Shown in pieces: positions 1-8,706 of a stretch of DNA of 64,000 nucleotides; position 1 is the first letter of the stretch; each line of letters starts with the position of its first letter. Origin of the DNA: Algoriphagus sp. AGSA1 (lineage in GTDB: Bacteria; Bacteroidota; Bacteroidia; Cytophagales; Cyclobacteriaceae); assembly GCF_021390545.1 (NCBI RefSeq), contig NZ_JAJUWR010000006.1:170773-234772 (forward strand), read 5' to 3'. The notes beneath the pieces are model-generated. The model saw only the letters and a program-made list of their open reading frames with translations. It was not told the DNA's origin and ran no database searches. The position numbers were made by a program, and so were the translations under genes.

Positions 1-861
1 GGGCTGAAATATCAGGTAGGACAAAACCATACATTTAGTCTGGGATATGGTATTCACCATCAGCCTGTATCGTTACCCGTTCTTTTCTTAAATGAATCGG
101 TTGACGGTGAATTGGTTCAGACCAATAGGGACTTGGATTTTGTAAGAAGCGATCATTACGTTCTTGGATACGATTTACTGATGGGTTCCGGATGGCGTGC
201 AAAGGCGGAAATTTATTACCAAAATATTTCTAATGCAGCAGTTGAGGCATTTCCTTCCAGCTATTCCTCACTTACTGAAGGTGCTGACTTCTCTTTTGAT
301 AATGATAGAGTGTCTTTGGAAAACACTGGAACGGGATTTAATCAAGGCATTGAGCTCACCCTGGAAAAATTTTTCAGTGACGGTTATTATGGATTATTGA
401 CAGCCTCCTTTTTTGAGAGCAAATACGAAGGTAGCGATGGAATTGAACGAAACTCTCCTTTTAACAATGGCTATGTAACCAATCTGCTCGGTGGGCGGGA
501 ATTCAAAATCGGGAAAAACCAGCAGAATGTGCTATTTGTGGATACCCGTATGTCTCTGGCAGGTGGGAGATATTATACCCCGGTCGACTTAACAGCATCA
601 CAGGAGGCTGGTTACGAGGTGTTACAGGAGAATCTAGCTTACAGTCAGCAATATGATGATTATTTCAGATGGGACGTGAAGGTTGGGTTGAAACTAAACG
701 TACTTCATAAAAAACAGTCTCACCACTTTTATGTTGACTTTCAAAACGTGACCAATAAGGAAAACGTGTTTGAGAGAAGATATAATCGTTTAACCAACCA
801 GGTCAACCAAGTCAACCAAATGGGATTTTTTCCCGACTTAGGATACCGCTTCCAGTTCTGA
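1..861 (+). CDS. TonB-dependent receptor, C-terminal part (cut by window edge)
   Basis: The frame is open from the first base, so the gene starts before the window; about 286 C-terminal residues are visible. The sequence alternates short polar and aromatic stretches typical of outer-membrane beta strands. It ends in GYRFQF, the aromatic terminal signature used for insertion of TonB-dependent receptors by the BAM machinery. The stretch near residues 250-275 (FYVDFQNVTNKENVFERRYN) resembles the last strands of such receptors. It should sit in the outer membrane and import a ligand using TonB energy. The substrate cannot be told because the plug domain lies outside the window. Not of clear SusC type from what is visible. 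Confident about the family, not about the ligand. Confidence 0.8.
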   Translation, partial: GLKYQVGQNHTFSLGYGIHHQPVSLPVLFLNESVDGELVQTNRDLDFVRSDHYVLGYDLLMGSGWRAKAEIYYQNISNAAVEAFPSSYSSLTEGADFSFDNDRVSLENTGTGFNQGIELTLEKFFSDGYYGLLTASFFESKYEGSDGIERNSPFNNGYVTNLLGGREFKIGKNQQNVLFVDTRMSLAGGRYYTPVDLTASQEAGYEVLQENLAYSQQYDDYFRWDVKVGLKLNVLHKKQSHHFYVDFQNVTNKENVFERRYNRLTNQVNQVNQMGFFPDLGYRFQF

Positions 862-949
862 CCTACAATCAAAAAGAAAGTCTATGAAATCCATCCGGTT
901 GATATCAACGACAATTTAATTCACTTCAACTATTTTAAACAAAGCAACT

Positions 950-1159
950 ATGGGACAATCAAATTCAGCAGACCAGGACTCAAACATTTCAAAAGACATG
1001 CGGATATTTCTAAAAACCTTAAATAGCGGTGATGAGCCTCCTTTGGAAACCCTGTCACCAAAAGATGCACGAGCTGTTCTAACGGGAGCTCAGGAATCGA
1101 TTATTCAAGCTTCTGCTATGTTGCGAATTGCTTTATTCAGTGAATATAATAGAGATTGA
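950..1159 (+). pseudogene. N-terminal fragment of an alpha/beta-hydrolase (esterase-like)
   Basis: A 69-residue frame. Residues 14-50 (KDMRIFLKTLNSGDEPPLET, then LSPKDARAVLTGAQESI) look like the N-terminal cap of Bacteroidota alpha/beta-hydrolase esterases, which normally run to about 330 residues. After the GAQ motif the sequence diverges and stops, so the catalytic oxyanion HGG region and the Ser-Asp-His triad are absent. I therefore read it as a truncated remnant rather than an active enzyme. The family assignment rests on remembered similarity of the N-terminal segment and could be wrong; a short genuine protein is the alternative. It is followed after 21 nt by the acyl-carrier-like gene, so the two may still be co-transcribed. 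Confidence 0.45.
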
Positions 1160-1180
1160 GAAAGGCCAACTAACTACCGA

Positions 1181-1411
1181 ATGAAAAATTATAGCGATTT
1201 ACGCAAAATATCCAAGGTGTTCCGGCAGTACGGAATAGCCTTGACGGGCAGTAAAAAATATGCTTCGTTTAAAGATGACTTAAGAATGGACAAAATTTAT
1301 GTCTATGGGTTGATTTTTGAATTGGAATTTGAATTAAGTAAGCAAATTGCTGATGACAAAGTTGATGAAGTATCCGCTCCCGTTCAGATAATAGATTTAC
1401 TGATGAGCTGA
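1181..1411 (+). CDS. acyl-carrier-protein-like small protein lacking the phosphopantetheine serine
   Basis: A 76-residue protein. Residues 29-74 follow the acyl carrier protein pattern: F-x-D-D-L-x-M-D at 29-36, then a helix-II-like amphipathic stretch (VYGLIFELEFELSKQIADDK) and a final PVQIIDLLM segment matching ACP helix IV. The position that should be the modified serine of the DSL motif is lysine (MDKI, residues 35-38), so the protein should not carry a 4'-phosphopantetheine arm. It may be a non-acylated ACP-like binding protein, or a degenerate copy. No fatty-acid or polyketide enzymes lie nearby. A good hairpin terminator follows directly, which supports real expression. Family by pattern only; function unknown. 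Confidence 0.5.
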   Translation: MKNYSDLRKISKVFRQYGIALTGSKKYASFKDDLRMDKIYVYGLIFELEFELSKQIADDKVDEVSAPVQIIDLLMS

Positions 1412-1424
1412 AATTAAATTAAAA

Positions 1425-1455
1425 GGAGTTCCGTATGTGCGGGACTTTTTTATTT
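1425..1455 (+). terminator. rho-independent terminator after the ACP-like gene
   Basis: Stem AGTTCCG (1427-1433) pairs with CGGGACT (1440-1446) with one G-U pair, across a 6-nt loop, and runs into a T-rich tail (1446-1453). It lies 14 nt after the stop of the ACP-like gene. Confidence 0.7.
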
Positions 1456-1474
1456 TCTCATGCAGATGTTCTAT

Positions 1475-1683
1475 ATGAAAATTTCATCCCCTTATGATCA
1501 AAGTTTGATAAAAGAGTTGGCTTTGATGCATAAAAGTAGTCTAGACCAAGTAATAAATACTGCTATAGTCTTGTTCGATGATCATTCACTCTGGACCTTG
1601 CTTACTAAAGGATGGAAATATTGGAAAAAGCGGCTTTGTTGATGAATGAGAGGGTTGAGGAGTTAACAATTGTAGCCTTGTAA
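1475..1683 (+). pseudogene. possible small frameshifted gene, unrecognised
   Basis: A frame starting MKISSPYDQ (ATG at 1475; an earlier ATG exists at 1460) runs to 1642. At about 1612 a different frame continues with an acidic-helical tail (MEILEKAALLMNERVEEL) ending at 1683. Together they would make one roughly 70-residue helical protein broken by one frameshift. I do not recognise the family; both halves could also be chance open frames. Low confidence. Confidence 0.2.
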
Positions 1684-1713
1684 ACTAAATGCTACCTCAG
1701 TAATGGTGAATGA

Positions 1714-1938
1714 TCATACTGCTTTCAGGGTGAAATGCATGCCACTTGGCGATAGGGATTCTTCCGGCATCGGTATGGGATATCCCCCCATACCGATGAT
1801 ATGACCAGAACCAAAATGACCGTAGTCAAAGTAAGTATCTATTATTAATTGGGTTAATCCTACATTGCGAATAACTTCACTTCTATGTATTTCATATTCC
1901 AGGTAATAGTTGCTTAAGTTTTGCGTGGGAAATGGCAC
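1714..1938 (-). CDS. hypothetical short protein
   Basis: A 74-residue frame beginning MPFPTQNLSNYYLEYEIHR with a glycine-rich middle (GSGHIIGMGGYPIPMPEE). I recognise no domain, signal peptide or membrane segment. The interval between the terminator at 1455 and the AraC gene at 2077 holds nothing better. The composition is protein-like and not obviously a shadow of another gene, but a chance frame or the remnant of a longer protein is equally possible. Confidence 0.2.
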   Translation of the reverse strand: MPFPTQNLSNYYLEYEIHRSEVIRNVGLTQLIIDTYFDYGHFGSGHIIGMGGYPIPMPEESLSPSGMHFTLKAV

Positions 1939-2076
1939 TATTTCTTCTTAATTAAGCGAAGAACTGAGCTTGAAGTAGTGGGAACTTAAAGGGGGCCGCA
2001 TAAATTTGCTACTATTAAAGAATACATAAATTATAATCATCTATTTCACGTTCGGACAATTACTTAATTTAGTTAA

Positions 2077-3009
2077 ATGCTTCCCAAAAATATCCAGATA
2101 AAAGATTTACATGAATTATATGAAGCAATGGGGCTTCCTCTGAATGAAGTAGATTCATCCTCAGGTTTTACTATTCATTATTTACAGCAAACATTTAAGG
2201 AATTACCTTTTAAATCCATTCCTTTTCGTCCTAATTATTTTAGTTTTTTGTTTATAAAAAATGCTTTTGGAAAATATATCATAGATGACAAAACTTTTGA
2301 GGTTACACCCCATACTGTTTATTTTACCAATCCGGGCAATTTTCGAATTTTTGAATGGCATGAAATTACAGATGCCTGTCTGATTACTTTTCACGAATCC
2401 TATTTAAAGGAATTTGTTCATGCCAAAGTATATGATCATTTTTCCTTCCTACTTACTGAAACAGTGGAACCCCGAACGCTTACAGACGAACAATTCCAAC
2501 TGACAGAAAGACTGTATCATTTAATTCATGAGCAGCATCTTGGGGATTCTCCTTATAAGAATCGCATTATTGGCAGTTTGACAGTGACTTTGCTTCTTAT
2601 AATAAAAGAGTATTTTTTTCAGGATTACGACCCACTAAACGAAGGAAACCGTAGCTCAGAAATTGTTAAAACCTTTAAAAGGAATTTGGAACTGCATTAC
2701 AGAGAACTGGTCACAGGTAAGACTGAGCATCAGCTCCGGGTACAGGACTATGCTGATATGCAATATTTGCATGTCAATTATCTCTCCCGTGTAATCAGTA
2801 GTAAGACAGGTAAATCCATAAGTACATGGATATCGGAGAAAACTATCACTGAGGCAAAAGTATTACTGCAAAATGCAGAGCTTAGTATTAAAGAGGTCGC
2901 AAACAGGTTAGGTTTTCTTGAATCTGCGCATTTTAGCAATTATTTCAAAAAGCATACTTCACTAAGTCCAGCATCCTATAAAAAACAACACTTTAATACC
3001 AAATCTTAG
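2077..3009 (+). CDS. AraC-family transcriptional regulator
   Basis: A 310-residue one-component regulator. The N-terminal about 180 residues form a cupin-like sensor domain (segment FEVTPHTVYFTNPGNFRIFE). The C-terminal about 100 residues carry the double helix-turn-helix: first HTH around VQDYADMQYLHVNYLSRVIS, second around IKEVANRLGFLESAHFSNYF, followed by the typical SPASYKK end. It probably controls the SDR gene that starts 89 nt downstream on the same strand, and perhaps the following DUF1097 gene. This AraC-plus-reductase arrangement recurs several times in the window. Effector unknown. The ATG at 2077 fits the family length. Confidence 0.9.
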   Translation: MLPKNIQIKDLHELYEAMGLPLNEVDSSSGFTIHYLQQTFKELPFKSIPFRPNYFSFLFIKNAFGKYIIDDKTFEVTPHTVYFTNPGNFRIFEWHEITDACLITFHESYLKEFVHAKVYDHFSFLLTETVEPRTLTDEQFQLTERLYHLIHEQHLGDSPYKNRIIGSLTVTLLLIIKEYFFQDYDPLNEGNRSSEIVKTFKRNLELHYRELVTGKTEHQLRVQDYADMQYLHVNYLSRVISSKTGKSISTWISEKTITEAKVLLQNAELSIKEVANRLGFLESAHFSNYFKKHTSLSPASYKKQHFNTKS

Positions 3010-3098
3010 ATATTTGCAACTTTTGTAATAGTTCTTGTATCATAGAATTTTTTACTCCTCCGCATCTTTGTATTGTTAATCTAAAACAATATAAAGTC

Positions 3099-3839
3099 AT
3101 GAACAATTTAAATAATAAAGTAGCTCTGGTAACTGGATCTTCAAAAGGTATCGGGGCAGAGATAGCCAAGGAACTGGCTAAGGCAGGAGCGAAAGTAGTT
3201 GTCAACTATGCCGGCAGTATAACTGATGCAGTGGATGTGGTGAAACTCATTAAAAGTAAGGGAGGGGATGCGATCTCCCTTCAGGCAGATGTGAGCAATC
3301 CCAAACAGGTTTCGCAACTATTTGATAATGCAATAGAGTATTACGGTAAAATTGATGTATTAGTGAACAATGCAGGGATTATGATCAATTCCTTAATCAA
3401 GGATACATCAAATGAAGATTTTGCAAGACTGCTAGAAGTAAATGTAAAGGGTGTCTTTCACACGTTGAGGGAAGCAGCTACCAAATTGGCAGACAATGGC
3501 AGTGTAATCAATTTATCTACCTCGGTGAATCGTCTTATGCTACCCACCTACGGGCCGTATGTAGCCACAAAATCCGCAGTAGAACAATTAACGAGGGTAT
3601 TCGCCAAAGAGGTAGGAAGCCGTGGAATTAACGTGAATTCAGTTTCTCCAGGACCTACAGACACTGAGTTATTTATGAAAGGAAAACCTCAAGAGCTCAT
3701 AGATCGGTTGGCCACGCTTTCGGCTTTCAATAGGATTGGAAAGCCTGAGGATATTGCTAGCGTAGTTGTATTCTTGGCGAGTGATGAGGCAAAATGGATT
3801 TCTGCTCAAAATATAGGTGCCAACGGCGCTATGGCCTAA
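3099..3839 (+). CDS. SDR-family NAD(P)-dependent oxidoreductase (3-ketoacyl reductase-like)
   Basis: A 246-residue classical short-chain dehydrogenase/reductase. It has the Rossmann motif TGSSKGIG (residues 13-20), the NNAG motif in the middle, the catalytic Ser in NLSTS, and the YxxxK pair at Y154 and K158. The C-terminal segment SAQNIGANGAMA replaces the usual NGG end. It probably reduces or oxidises a carbonyl or alcohol in the cytoplasm; the substrate cannot be told. The DUF1097 membrane gene begins 15 nt after its stop, so the two are likely one transcript, downstream of the AraC regulator. Confidence 0.92.
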   Translation: MNNLNNKVALVTGSSKGIGAEIAKELAKAGAKVVVNYAGSITDAVDVVKLIKSKGGDAISLQADVSNPKQVSQLFDNAIEYYGKIDVLVNNAGIMINSLIKDTSNEDFARLLEVNVKGVFHTLREAATKLADNGSVINLSTSVNRLMLPTYGPYVATKSAVEQLTRVFAKEVGSRGINVNSVSPGPTDTELFMKGKPQELIDRLATLSAFNRIGKPEDIASVVVFLASDEAKWISAQNIGANGAMA

Positions 3840-3854
3840 AAAAAAAATTGCATT

Positions 3855-4337
3855 ATGAAAACACTTTCAACATCCTTATCTATGGGTGCTCTAGGAGCAT
3901 TGGCCGTATTTATTTCATTTTCCTTACAATGGATTACATGGGTTTTATTCATTGCCTGGGTCAGTTATTATATATTTGGAATGTCAATCAAGACCTCTGC
4001 CAAAGCCTTATTGAACATTTCTGCAGGTTTTATTATGGGTATAATTATTAGTACGGTTGCTAATGGATTACCCGAACAACTCGGAAGGTTTACATTGCCG
4101 ATAGCGGTCTTTATTTGCATAAGTTTCCTGCCATATTTAAGTAAGAACAAGGTCTTGAATAATATTCCCGCCTGGTTTCTGGGATTAATTGTTTTCTTTG
4201 GGGTTCATCCGCCGTTAGCGATCCAGCCTATATTGACTATTTTTAGTTCACTTATTGCAGGATTTGTATTTGCTTTATTGAATCATACAACCACAAATCT
4301 TATTTCCAAAATCAGTGAAAGTCAGCCGAATGAATAA
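3855..4337 (+). CDS. DUF1097-family small membrane protein
   Basis: A 160-residue protein with about five hydrophobic segments (for example GALGALAVFISFSLQWITWV, GFIMGIIISTVANGL and GLIVFFGVHPPLAIQPIL), consistent with an inner-membrane protein of the DUF1097 family. The function of this family is not established. It closely follows the SDR gene (15 nt), suggesting co-expression. About 270 nt with no further gene follow before the NmrA-like gene. The family call is from sequence character and is reasonably secure; no role is proposed. Confidence 0.75.
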   Translation: MKTLSTSLSMGALGALAVFISFSLQWITWVLFIAWVSYYIFGMSIKTSAKALLNISAGFIMGIIISTVANGLPEQLGRFTLPIAVFICISFLPYLSKNKVLNNIPAWFLGLIVFFGVHPPLAIQPILTIFSSLIAGFVFALLNHTTTNLISKISESQPNE

Positions 4338-4635
4338 CCTAAAAATTAATCATATGTCTAAAAATCATGATTTAGGCCCTTCATGATAGTCTATAGGTTG
4401 AGTTTATCGCCTGAAGCCTTATTTTTAAACAAAAAACCAATCAGTCTCCGTCCGAATTTCGAAAGGCTTTTAATTGAAGTACTAGTTGCATGATTTATTA
4501 ATAGTTACTGAACCTCTTGCATCATCATTTTAATATGCAGTAAATCCACCCATTTTTTGGATACAACCTAAGTTGATTTGATTCCATTCACCCACGATTT
4601 TCAATGGAACTTTGCTTAAACAAAATTTTAAAACC

Positions 4636-5547
4636 ATGAAAATTATTTTAGGAGGATCTTTAGGACACATTAGCAAGCCACTTACAGAAGAGTTGTTGCG
4701 AGATGGGCATCAAGTAGTTGTGATCAGCAGCAACAAAGAAAGGGAAAAACAGATTCAGGCATTAGGGGCAGAGGCGGCTATAGGTTCTCTCAGTGACGCG
4801 GATTTTCTGTCAGCTACTTTCGCAGGTGCAGATCTGGTTTATACCATGGTTCCACCCGCCAACTACTTTGACCATAGCCTTGATTTGCTGGCGTATTATC
4901 GGAAATTTGGTAGGAATTATGCAAAGGCAATTACGCAATCCGGAGTTAAACGTGTGATTAATCTGAGCTCTATTGGTGCCCATATGGATAAAGGAAACGG
5001 CATTCTTCAAGGTACCTATCACGTGGAGCAGCTTTTAAACGATTTGCCAGCAGATGTTTCCATCACCCATATTCGCCCAACAGAATTTTATTACAACCTG
5101 TTGCCCCATAGTTATACTGCGAAAAACAAGGGATATATTGCTTTTAATATTAGCAATGGCGTGATAAATTCCTGGGTATCTCCCCTAGATATTGCCGATG
5201 TTATCGCGGCAGAAATCTCCACCCCATTTGCTGGCAGAAAAGTACGTTATGTAGCGAGCGAGGAAATTGCCTATGGAGATTTGATACGTATTTTAGGAAA
5301 GGCTATTGGGAATCCGGAGTTAGCATGGTTGACGCTTACGGATGAGCAGATGAGAGAAGGGTTGATAACTGCAGGAATGAATCCCACGATTGCAGCTGAT
5401 ATGACAGAGATGTATGCTGCCATAAATACCGGTTTGTTATATGAGGACTATAGACTGAATAGGCCGCTAATGGGAAAGGTAAAAGTCAATGATTTTGCAC
5501 TAGATTTCGCAAATGCTTATAAGCAAATCCAACGAAACGTAATTTAA
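4636..5547 (+). CDS. NmrA-like NAD(P)-binding reductase (atypical SDR)
   Basis: About 303 residues from the ATG at 4636 (a TTG at 4612 in the same frame is possible but would add a non-family extension). It opens MKIILGGSLGHISKPLTEEL, the glycine-rich dinucleotide site of the NmrA/atypical SDR group, followed by GADLVYTMVPP and a Thr-rich HIRPTEFYYNLL segment. This group covers quinone or azo reductases and redox-sensing proteins. The AraC gene follows after 3 nt, so reductase and regulator are in one operon. Substrate unknown. Confidence 0.88.
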   Translation: MKIILGGSLGHISKPLTEELLRDGHQVVVISSNKEREKQIQALGAEAAIGSLSDADFLSATFAGADLVYTMVPPANYFDHSLDLLAYYRKFGRNYAKAITQSGVKRVINLSSIGAHMDKGNGILQGTYHVEQLLNDLPADVSITHIRPTEFYYNLLPHSYTAKNKGYIAFNISNGVINSWVSPLDIADVIAAEISTPFAGRKVRYVASEEIAYGDLIRILGKAIGNPELAWLTLTDEQMREGLITAGMNPTIAADMTEMYAAINTGLLYEDYRLNRPLMGKVKVNDFALDFANAYKQIQRNVI

Positions 5548-5550
5548 GAC

Positions 5551-6459
5551 ATGATGCAACCACATAAGTTTAAAACGATCAGTGATTATCATCAGTTTCG
5601 CGGCTTACCCAAGCCTGAACATCCATTGGTGAGTGTAGTGGATTTCGAATCCATAACTTACCTCAGAGATGATGAACCCAACCGTATTGTTCAGGACTTT
5701 TATGTGGTTGCATTGAAAAAGAATGTGAACTGCAAAATGAAGTATGGTCAGCAGGAATATGATTTTGATGAAGGAACGATGCTGTTTATTTCACCAGGGC
5801 AGGTTTTTTCTTTAGAAGCTTCAAGCCAATTGACTCATACAGGATGGTTACTACTCGTCCATCCTGATTTTTTGTGGAATACTTCTCTTATAAAAACCAT
5901 CAAGCGATACGAGTATTTTAACTACTCAGTCCACGAAGCATTGTTTCTATCCGAAAAGGAAGAAATAACTATAACAACTATTTTTCAGAACATCGCGCAG
6001 GAATATCATTCAACTATTGATAAGTTTAGCCAGCAAATCATTATTTCCCAAATAGAAACGTTGCTTAACTATGCAGACCGGTTTTACCAACGCCAATTCA
6101 TTACTAGACAAAAAGCCAATTCTCAGATTCTAGACCGTCTGGAAGAAATATTAAATGCCCATTTTAATAATATTTCATTGCCTGATAGGCAATTGCCATC
6201 CGTTCAATTTGTGGCGGAATCCCTGAATTTATCGCCTAATTACCTGAATGGTGTACTCAAAACGTTGACAGGTCAAAGCACACAGCAACACATACACGAA
6301 AGGCTTATCGAAAAGGCAAAGGAAATATTGTCCACTACTAATCTTTCGGTTGGTGAAATTGCTTATGAATTGGGATTTGAATATCCACAGTCCTTCAGCA
6401 AACTGTTTAAGCTAAAGACAAATCAAACACCTTTGGAGTTTAGAAGTACTTTTAATTAA
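5551..6459 (+). CDS. AraC-family transcriptional regulator
   Basis: A 302-residue regulator; ATG codons at 5551 and 5554 are both plausible. The N-terminal cupin-like sensor covers about residues 30-110 (FDEGTMLFISPGQVFSLEAS). The C-terminal double HTH includes VAESLNLSPNYLNGVLKTLTG and VGEIAYELGFEYPQSFSKLF, followed by TPLEFR. The gene lies 3 nt after the NmrA-like reductase, so it is probably an autoregulator of that operon. A decayed paralogue with clear residue-by-residue similarity lies at 14688-15491. Effector not identifiable. Confidence 0.92.
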   Translation: MMQPHKFKTISDYHQFRGLPKPEHPLVSVVDFESITYLRDDEPNRIVQDFYVVALKKNVNCKMKYGQQEYDFDEGTMLFISPGQVFSLEASSQLTHTGWLLLVHPDFLWNTSLIKTIKRYEYFNYSVHEALFLSEKEEITITTIFQNIAQEYHSTIDKFSQQIIISQIETLLNYADRFYQRQFITRQKANSQILDRLEEILNAHFNNISLPDRQLPSVQFVAESLNLSPNYLNGVLKTLTGQSTQQHIHERLIEKAKEILSTTNLSVGEIAYELGFEYPQSFSKLFKLKTNQTPLEFRSTFN

Positions 6460-6716
6460 GGTCATTATGGGGCTTAATAGAAATTTGATCTTCCTCCAAA
6501 CCTAGAAGATTTTCTGATTTTTTGCTGACACTTGAAATGTAGTCTAAGAAGGGTGGTCGATGGTCAAGTATTTTATTGGAAAACAGGATTCTTGCTTAGA
6601 AAGCCAATCGTGGCACAATAGAATATATTCGTTCGCAGACTCATTTCCTTAGCCATTAGATAGACTTCCCATCAGGAATATAATGTCAAATCCCGGTACC
6701 TGGACTATTTCCATAA

Positions 6717-7757
6717 TTATTGTTTTACAATATTTTCTAATTCTGCATCAAACATTCTTGCAAATTCAAGAATAGATAAAATTTGATCGTGTGGTCGTAG
6801 ATCGTTCGCAGCACGATATCCCCATTCGGTGGCCGCTTTTCTTTGGGTAGGCGTACCGTGGTGTGAGTTAGCTTCAAAACTACAATCACCAATGTTAAAA
6901 AACACCTCTGAGACTTGTTGCATGCCCTCCTCCTGCATAGCACCTCCCATTGGGTGGGACAAGAAATATGCTGCGTAAGCATCGGCCATTAACTCAATGC
7001 GGCGAGCGGTTTTGGGGATTAGGCTCATCCCTTTGATTAAAATACCCAACTCATACTGAATATGATGTCCAAACTCATGGGCCAGAATAGCCTGCGGGGC
7101 AATAGCTCCATAACCAAGCGCCTCATAGCCTTGCAAGAGCCCATCACCAATAATTATTTTATCCGGGATTTGACCTATGCGAGAAAGGATTGTATCCGGG
7201 ATCGCAAGTTGATTAAACGTAAATGCAGGATGTTGTCCATTGAGGAACTGTGGATAGGTTTGAAGCAGAGTGGCTATGGAGTCAGCATAGACATTAGCCT
7301 TATGGTCACTGTAGCCGTAATGTGCCTGATAAGTTTTAACAACCTTGACCCGGTCTTCCAACATTGATCCACGAGAGGCTACTAGGATGATTTGATCCGA
7401 CTCCATGTCCCAAAAGCTTTTTAGACCGTTAAATTGTTGGTTAATCTGCTCGGTATATTCCCCGTTAGGACCAAAAATTTGGTTTGCCGCGCTGTTCTCA
7501 AAATACACAGTATGCATCAGCGCCAAATCGGCAATATGGATGTTAGTGTCTGCAAGAATAAATGATGCTTCTTGACCCCAGCTATATAATTGCTGTAAAT
7601 ACCAAAGAGGGAGCGGAGGGTTTTCACAGGGAGTAGGCTCCACCTCGGCTAAGTCTGGGTTAATGGGTATAACTGGACTATCTATTTTTTCTTCGCATCC
7701 TGTAAACAGGATCAACGAGATGGCAGTGGCTACGAATAGATGGTTAAGATTTTTCAT
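6717..7757 (-). CDS. lipoprotein with gluzincin-type zinc metallopeptidase motif
   Basis: A 346-residue protein. The signal peptide MKNLNHLFVATAISLILFTGC ends in a lipobox cysteine at about residue 21, so it is membrane-anchored on the periplasmic side. It contains HEFGH at residues 227-231 (AILAHEFGHHIQYE) and a downstream E-x-x-A-D at 255-259 (RRIELMADAYAAYF), the layout of putative neutral zinc peptidases where the second Glu is the third metal ligand. It is likely an exported peptidase of unknown target. Neighbours on both sides are separated by large gaps, so it looks like a single-gene unit. Confidence 0.75.
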   Translation of the reverse strand: MKNLNHLFVATAISLILFTGCEEKIDSPVIPINPDLAEVEPTPCENPPLPLWYLQQLYSWGQEASFILADTNIHIADLALMHTVYFENSAANQIFGPNGEYTEQINQQFNGLKSFWDMESDQIILVASRGSMLEDRVKVVKTYQAHYGYSDHKANVYADSIATLLQTYPQFLNGQHPAFTFNQLAIPDTILSRIGQIPDKIIIGDGLLQGYEALGYGAIAPQAILAHEFGHHIQYELGILIKGMSLIPKTARRIELMADAYAAYFLSHPMGGAMQEEGMQQVSEVFFNIGDCSFEANSHHGTPTQRKAATEWGYRAANDLRPHDQILSILEFARMFDAELENIVKQ

Positions 7758-8173
7758 CTGTTTATAATTTGTTTTTTAATGATCAGATAGCCTGTCCAGA
7801 TTTTCATCGGGAGAATATTCTGGATAATCATCCTCCTGCGTGTCGACTGCTCGACATGGGTATTTCATGAAAGTAAGTGGTCAATAACTAATGATGGGGT
7901 AGTACTAAGGGCGTATAATTAGGAAATCATACGTATTGATATAGCTCCACAAAACCCCTAGTGTCCCTGGAAAGGATTGAACTTTTAAATTGGCTACTGA
8001 AAAGCAGTTTATTCGCTGCCTGCACATCTTTCCAATCATAAGTTAAGCACGAGGACTTCAAACTGTGGACGGTGCCTAATCTTACGCTTGCTTTTCGCTA
8101 AGGCGATACGTTGATGTGGCGATTTAGATATACTCTGTGGATTTATAAGATATGAGTGTAGCTCATCAATCAA
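7758..8173. other. 416-nt intergenic stretch
   Basis: Region between the metallopeptidase lipoprotein and the small secreted protein, both on the minus strand. I see no open frame with protein character, no convincing hairpin terminator and no repeat. It presumably holds the promoter of the lipoprotein gene. Confidence 0.5.
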
Positions 8174-8572
8174 TTACTTATACTTAATGAACGTGGCGAG
8201 AATTTTCTTTTGAGTTAAATCTACCGTTGCGCTGCTTGAAGAGGCGGTGGTTTTATTTTTCTTTTTTTCTTTCACACTGCCACCGCTGGAGGTTGAGGTA
8301 CCATAGATTTCTTCCACAATAGAAAATATCACTCCGTCTGCACCTTTCTTCTTAGCTAAATCATTGATTTTTTCCTGAGACCTTTCCAGAGAGCGGAAGC
8401 CTTGTAGAAGTTCAGTTTTTCCCATCACTGTATAGGATTCTTTCACATCAGCACTGTCGAAATATTCGTCAATATGTTGTGTAGGTTCATAACTTTTCCC
8501 AAAATATTTTTGGGCATTAGCAGTATTTAATACCAGAATTCCCAATACAAGTAGTAAGATTGATTTTTTCAT
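8174..8572 (-). CDS. small secreted protein of unknown function
   Basis: A 132-residue protein with a clear Sec signal peptide (MKKSILLLVLGILVLNTANAQ, cleaved after about residue 20). The mature part holds a KKGADGVIFSIVEE segment, like the alpha/beta modules of small stress or lipoprotein families that place a conserved GAD motif before a beta strand, then a low-complexity Ser/Gly/Lys linker (about residues 92-117) and a short end. I cannot name the family. It sits 134 nt upstream of the end of the LytTR regulator gene, same strand but well separated, so operon membership is uncertain. Confidence 0.6.
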   Translation of the reverse strand: MKKSILLLVLGILVLNTANAQKYFGKSYEPTQHIDEYFDSADVKESYTVMGKTELLQGFRSLERSQEKINDLAKKKGADGVIFSIVEEIYGTSTSSGGSVKEKKKNKTTASSSSATVDLTQKKILATFIKYK

Positions 8573-8706
8573 TTTTAATCGCTTTTAATTAACTGAAGGA
8601 CAAAAATAATTGTCATCCTGACCAAGGAGGTAGAACTTGTTCATGAAGTGATATAAATGAAGCGTGAAATGATAAATAGACCCGTTCAAGTGAATAAATG
8701 AAACCC

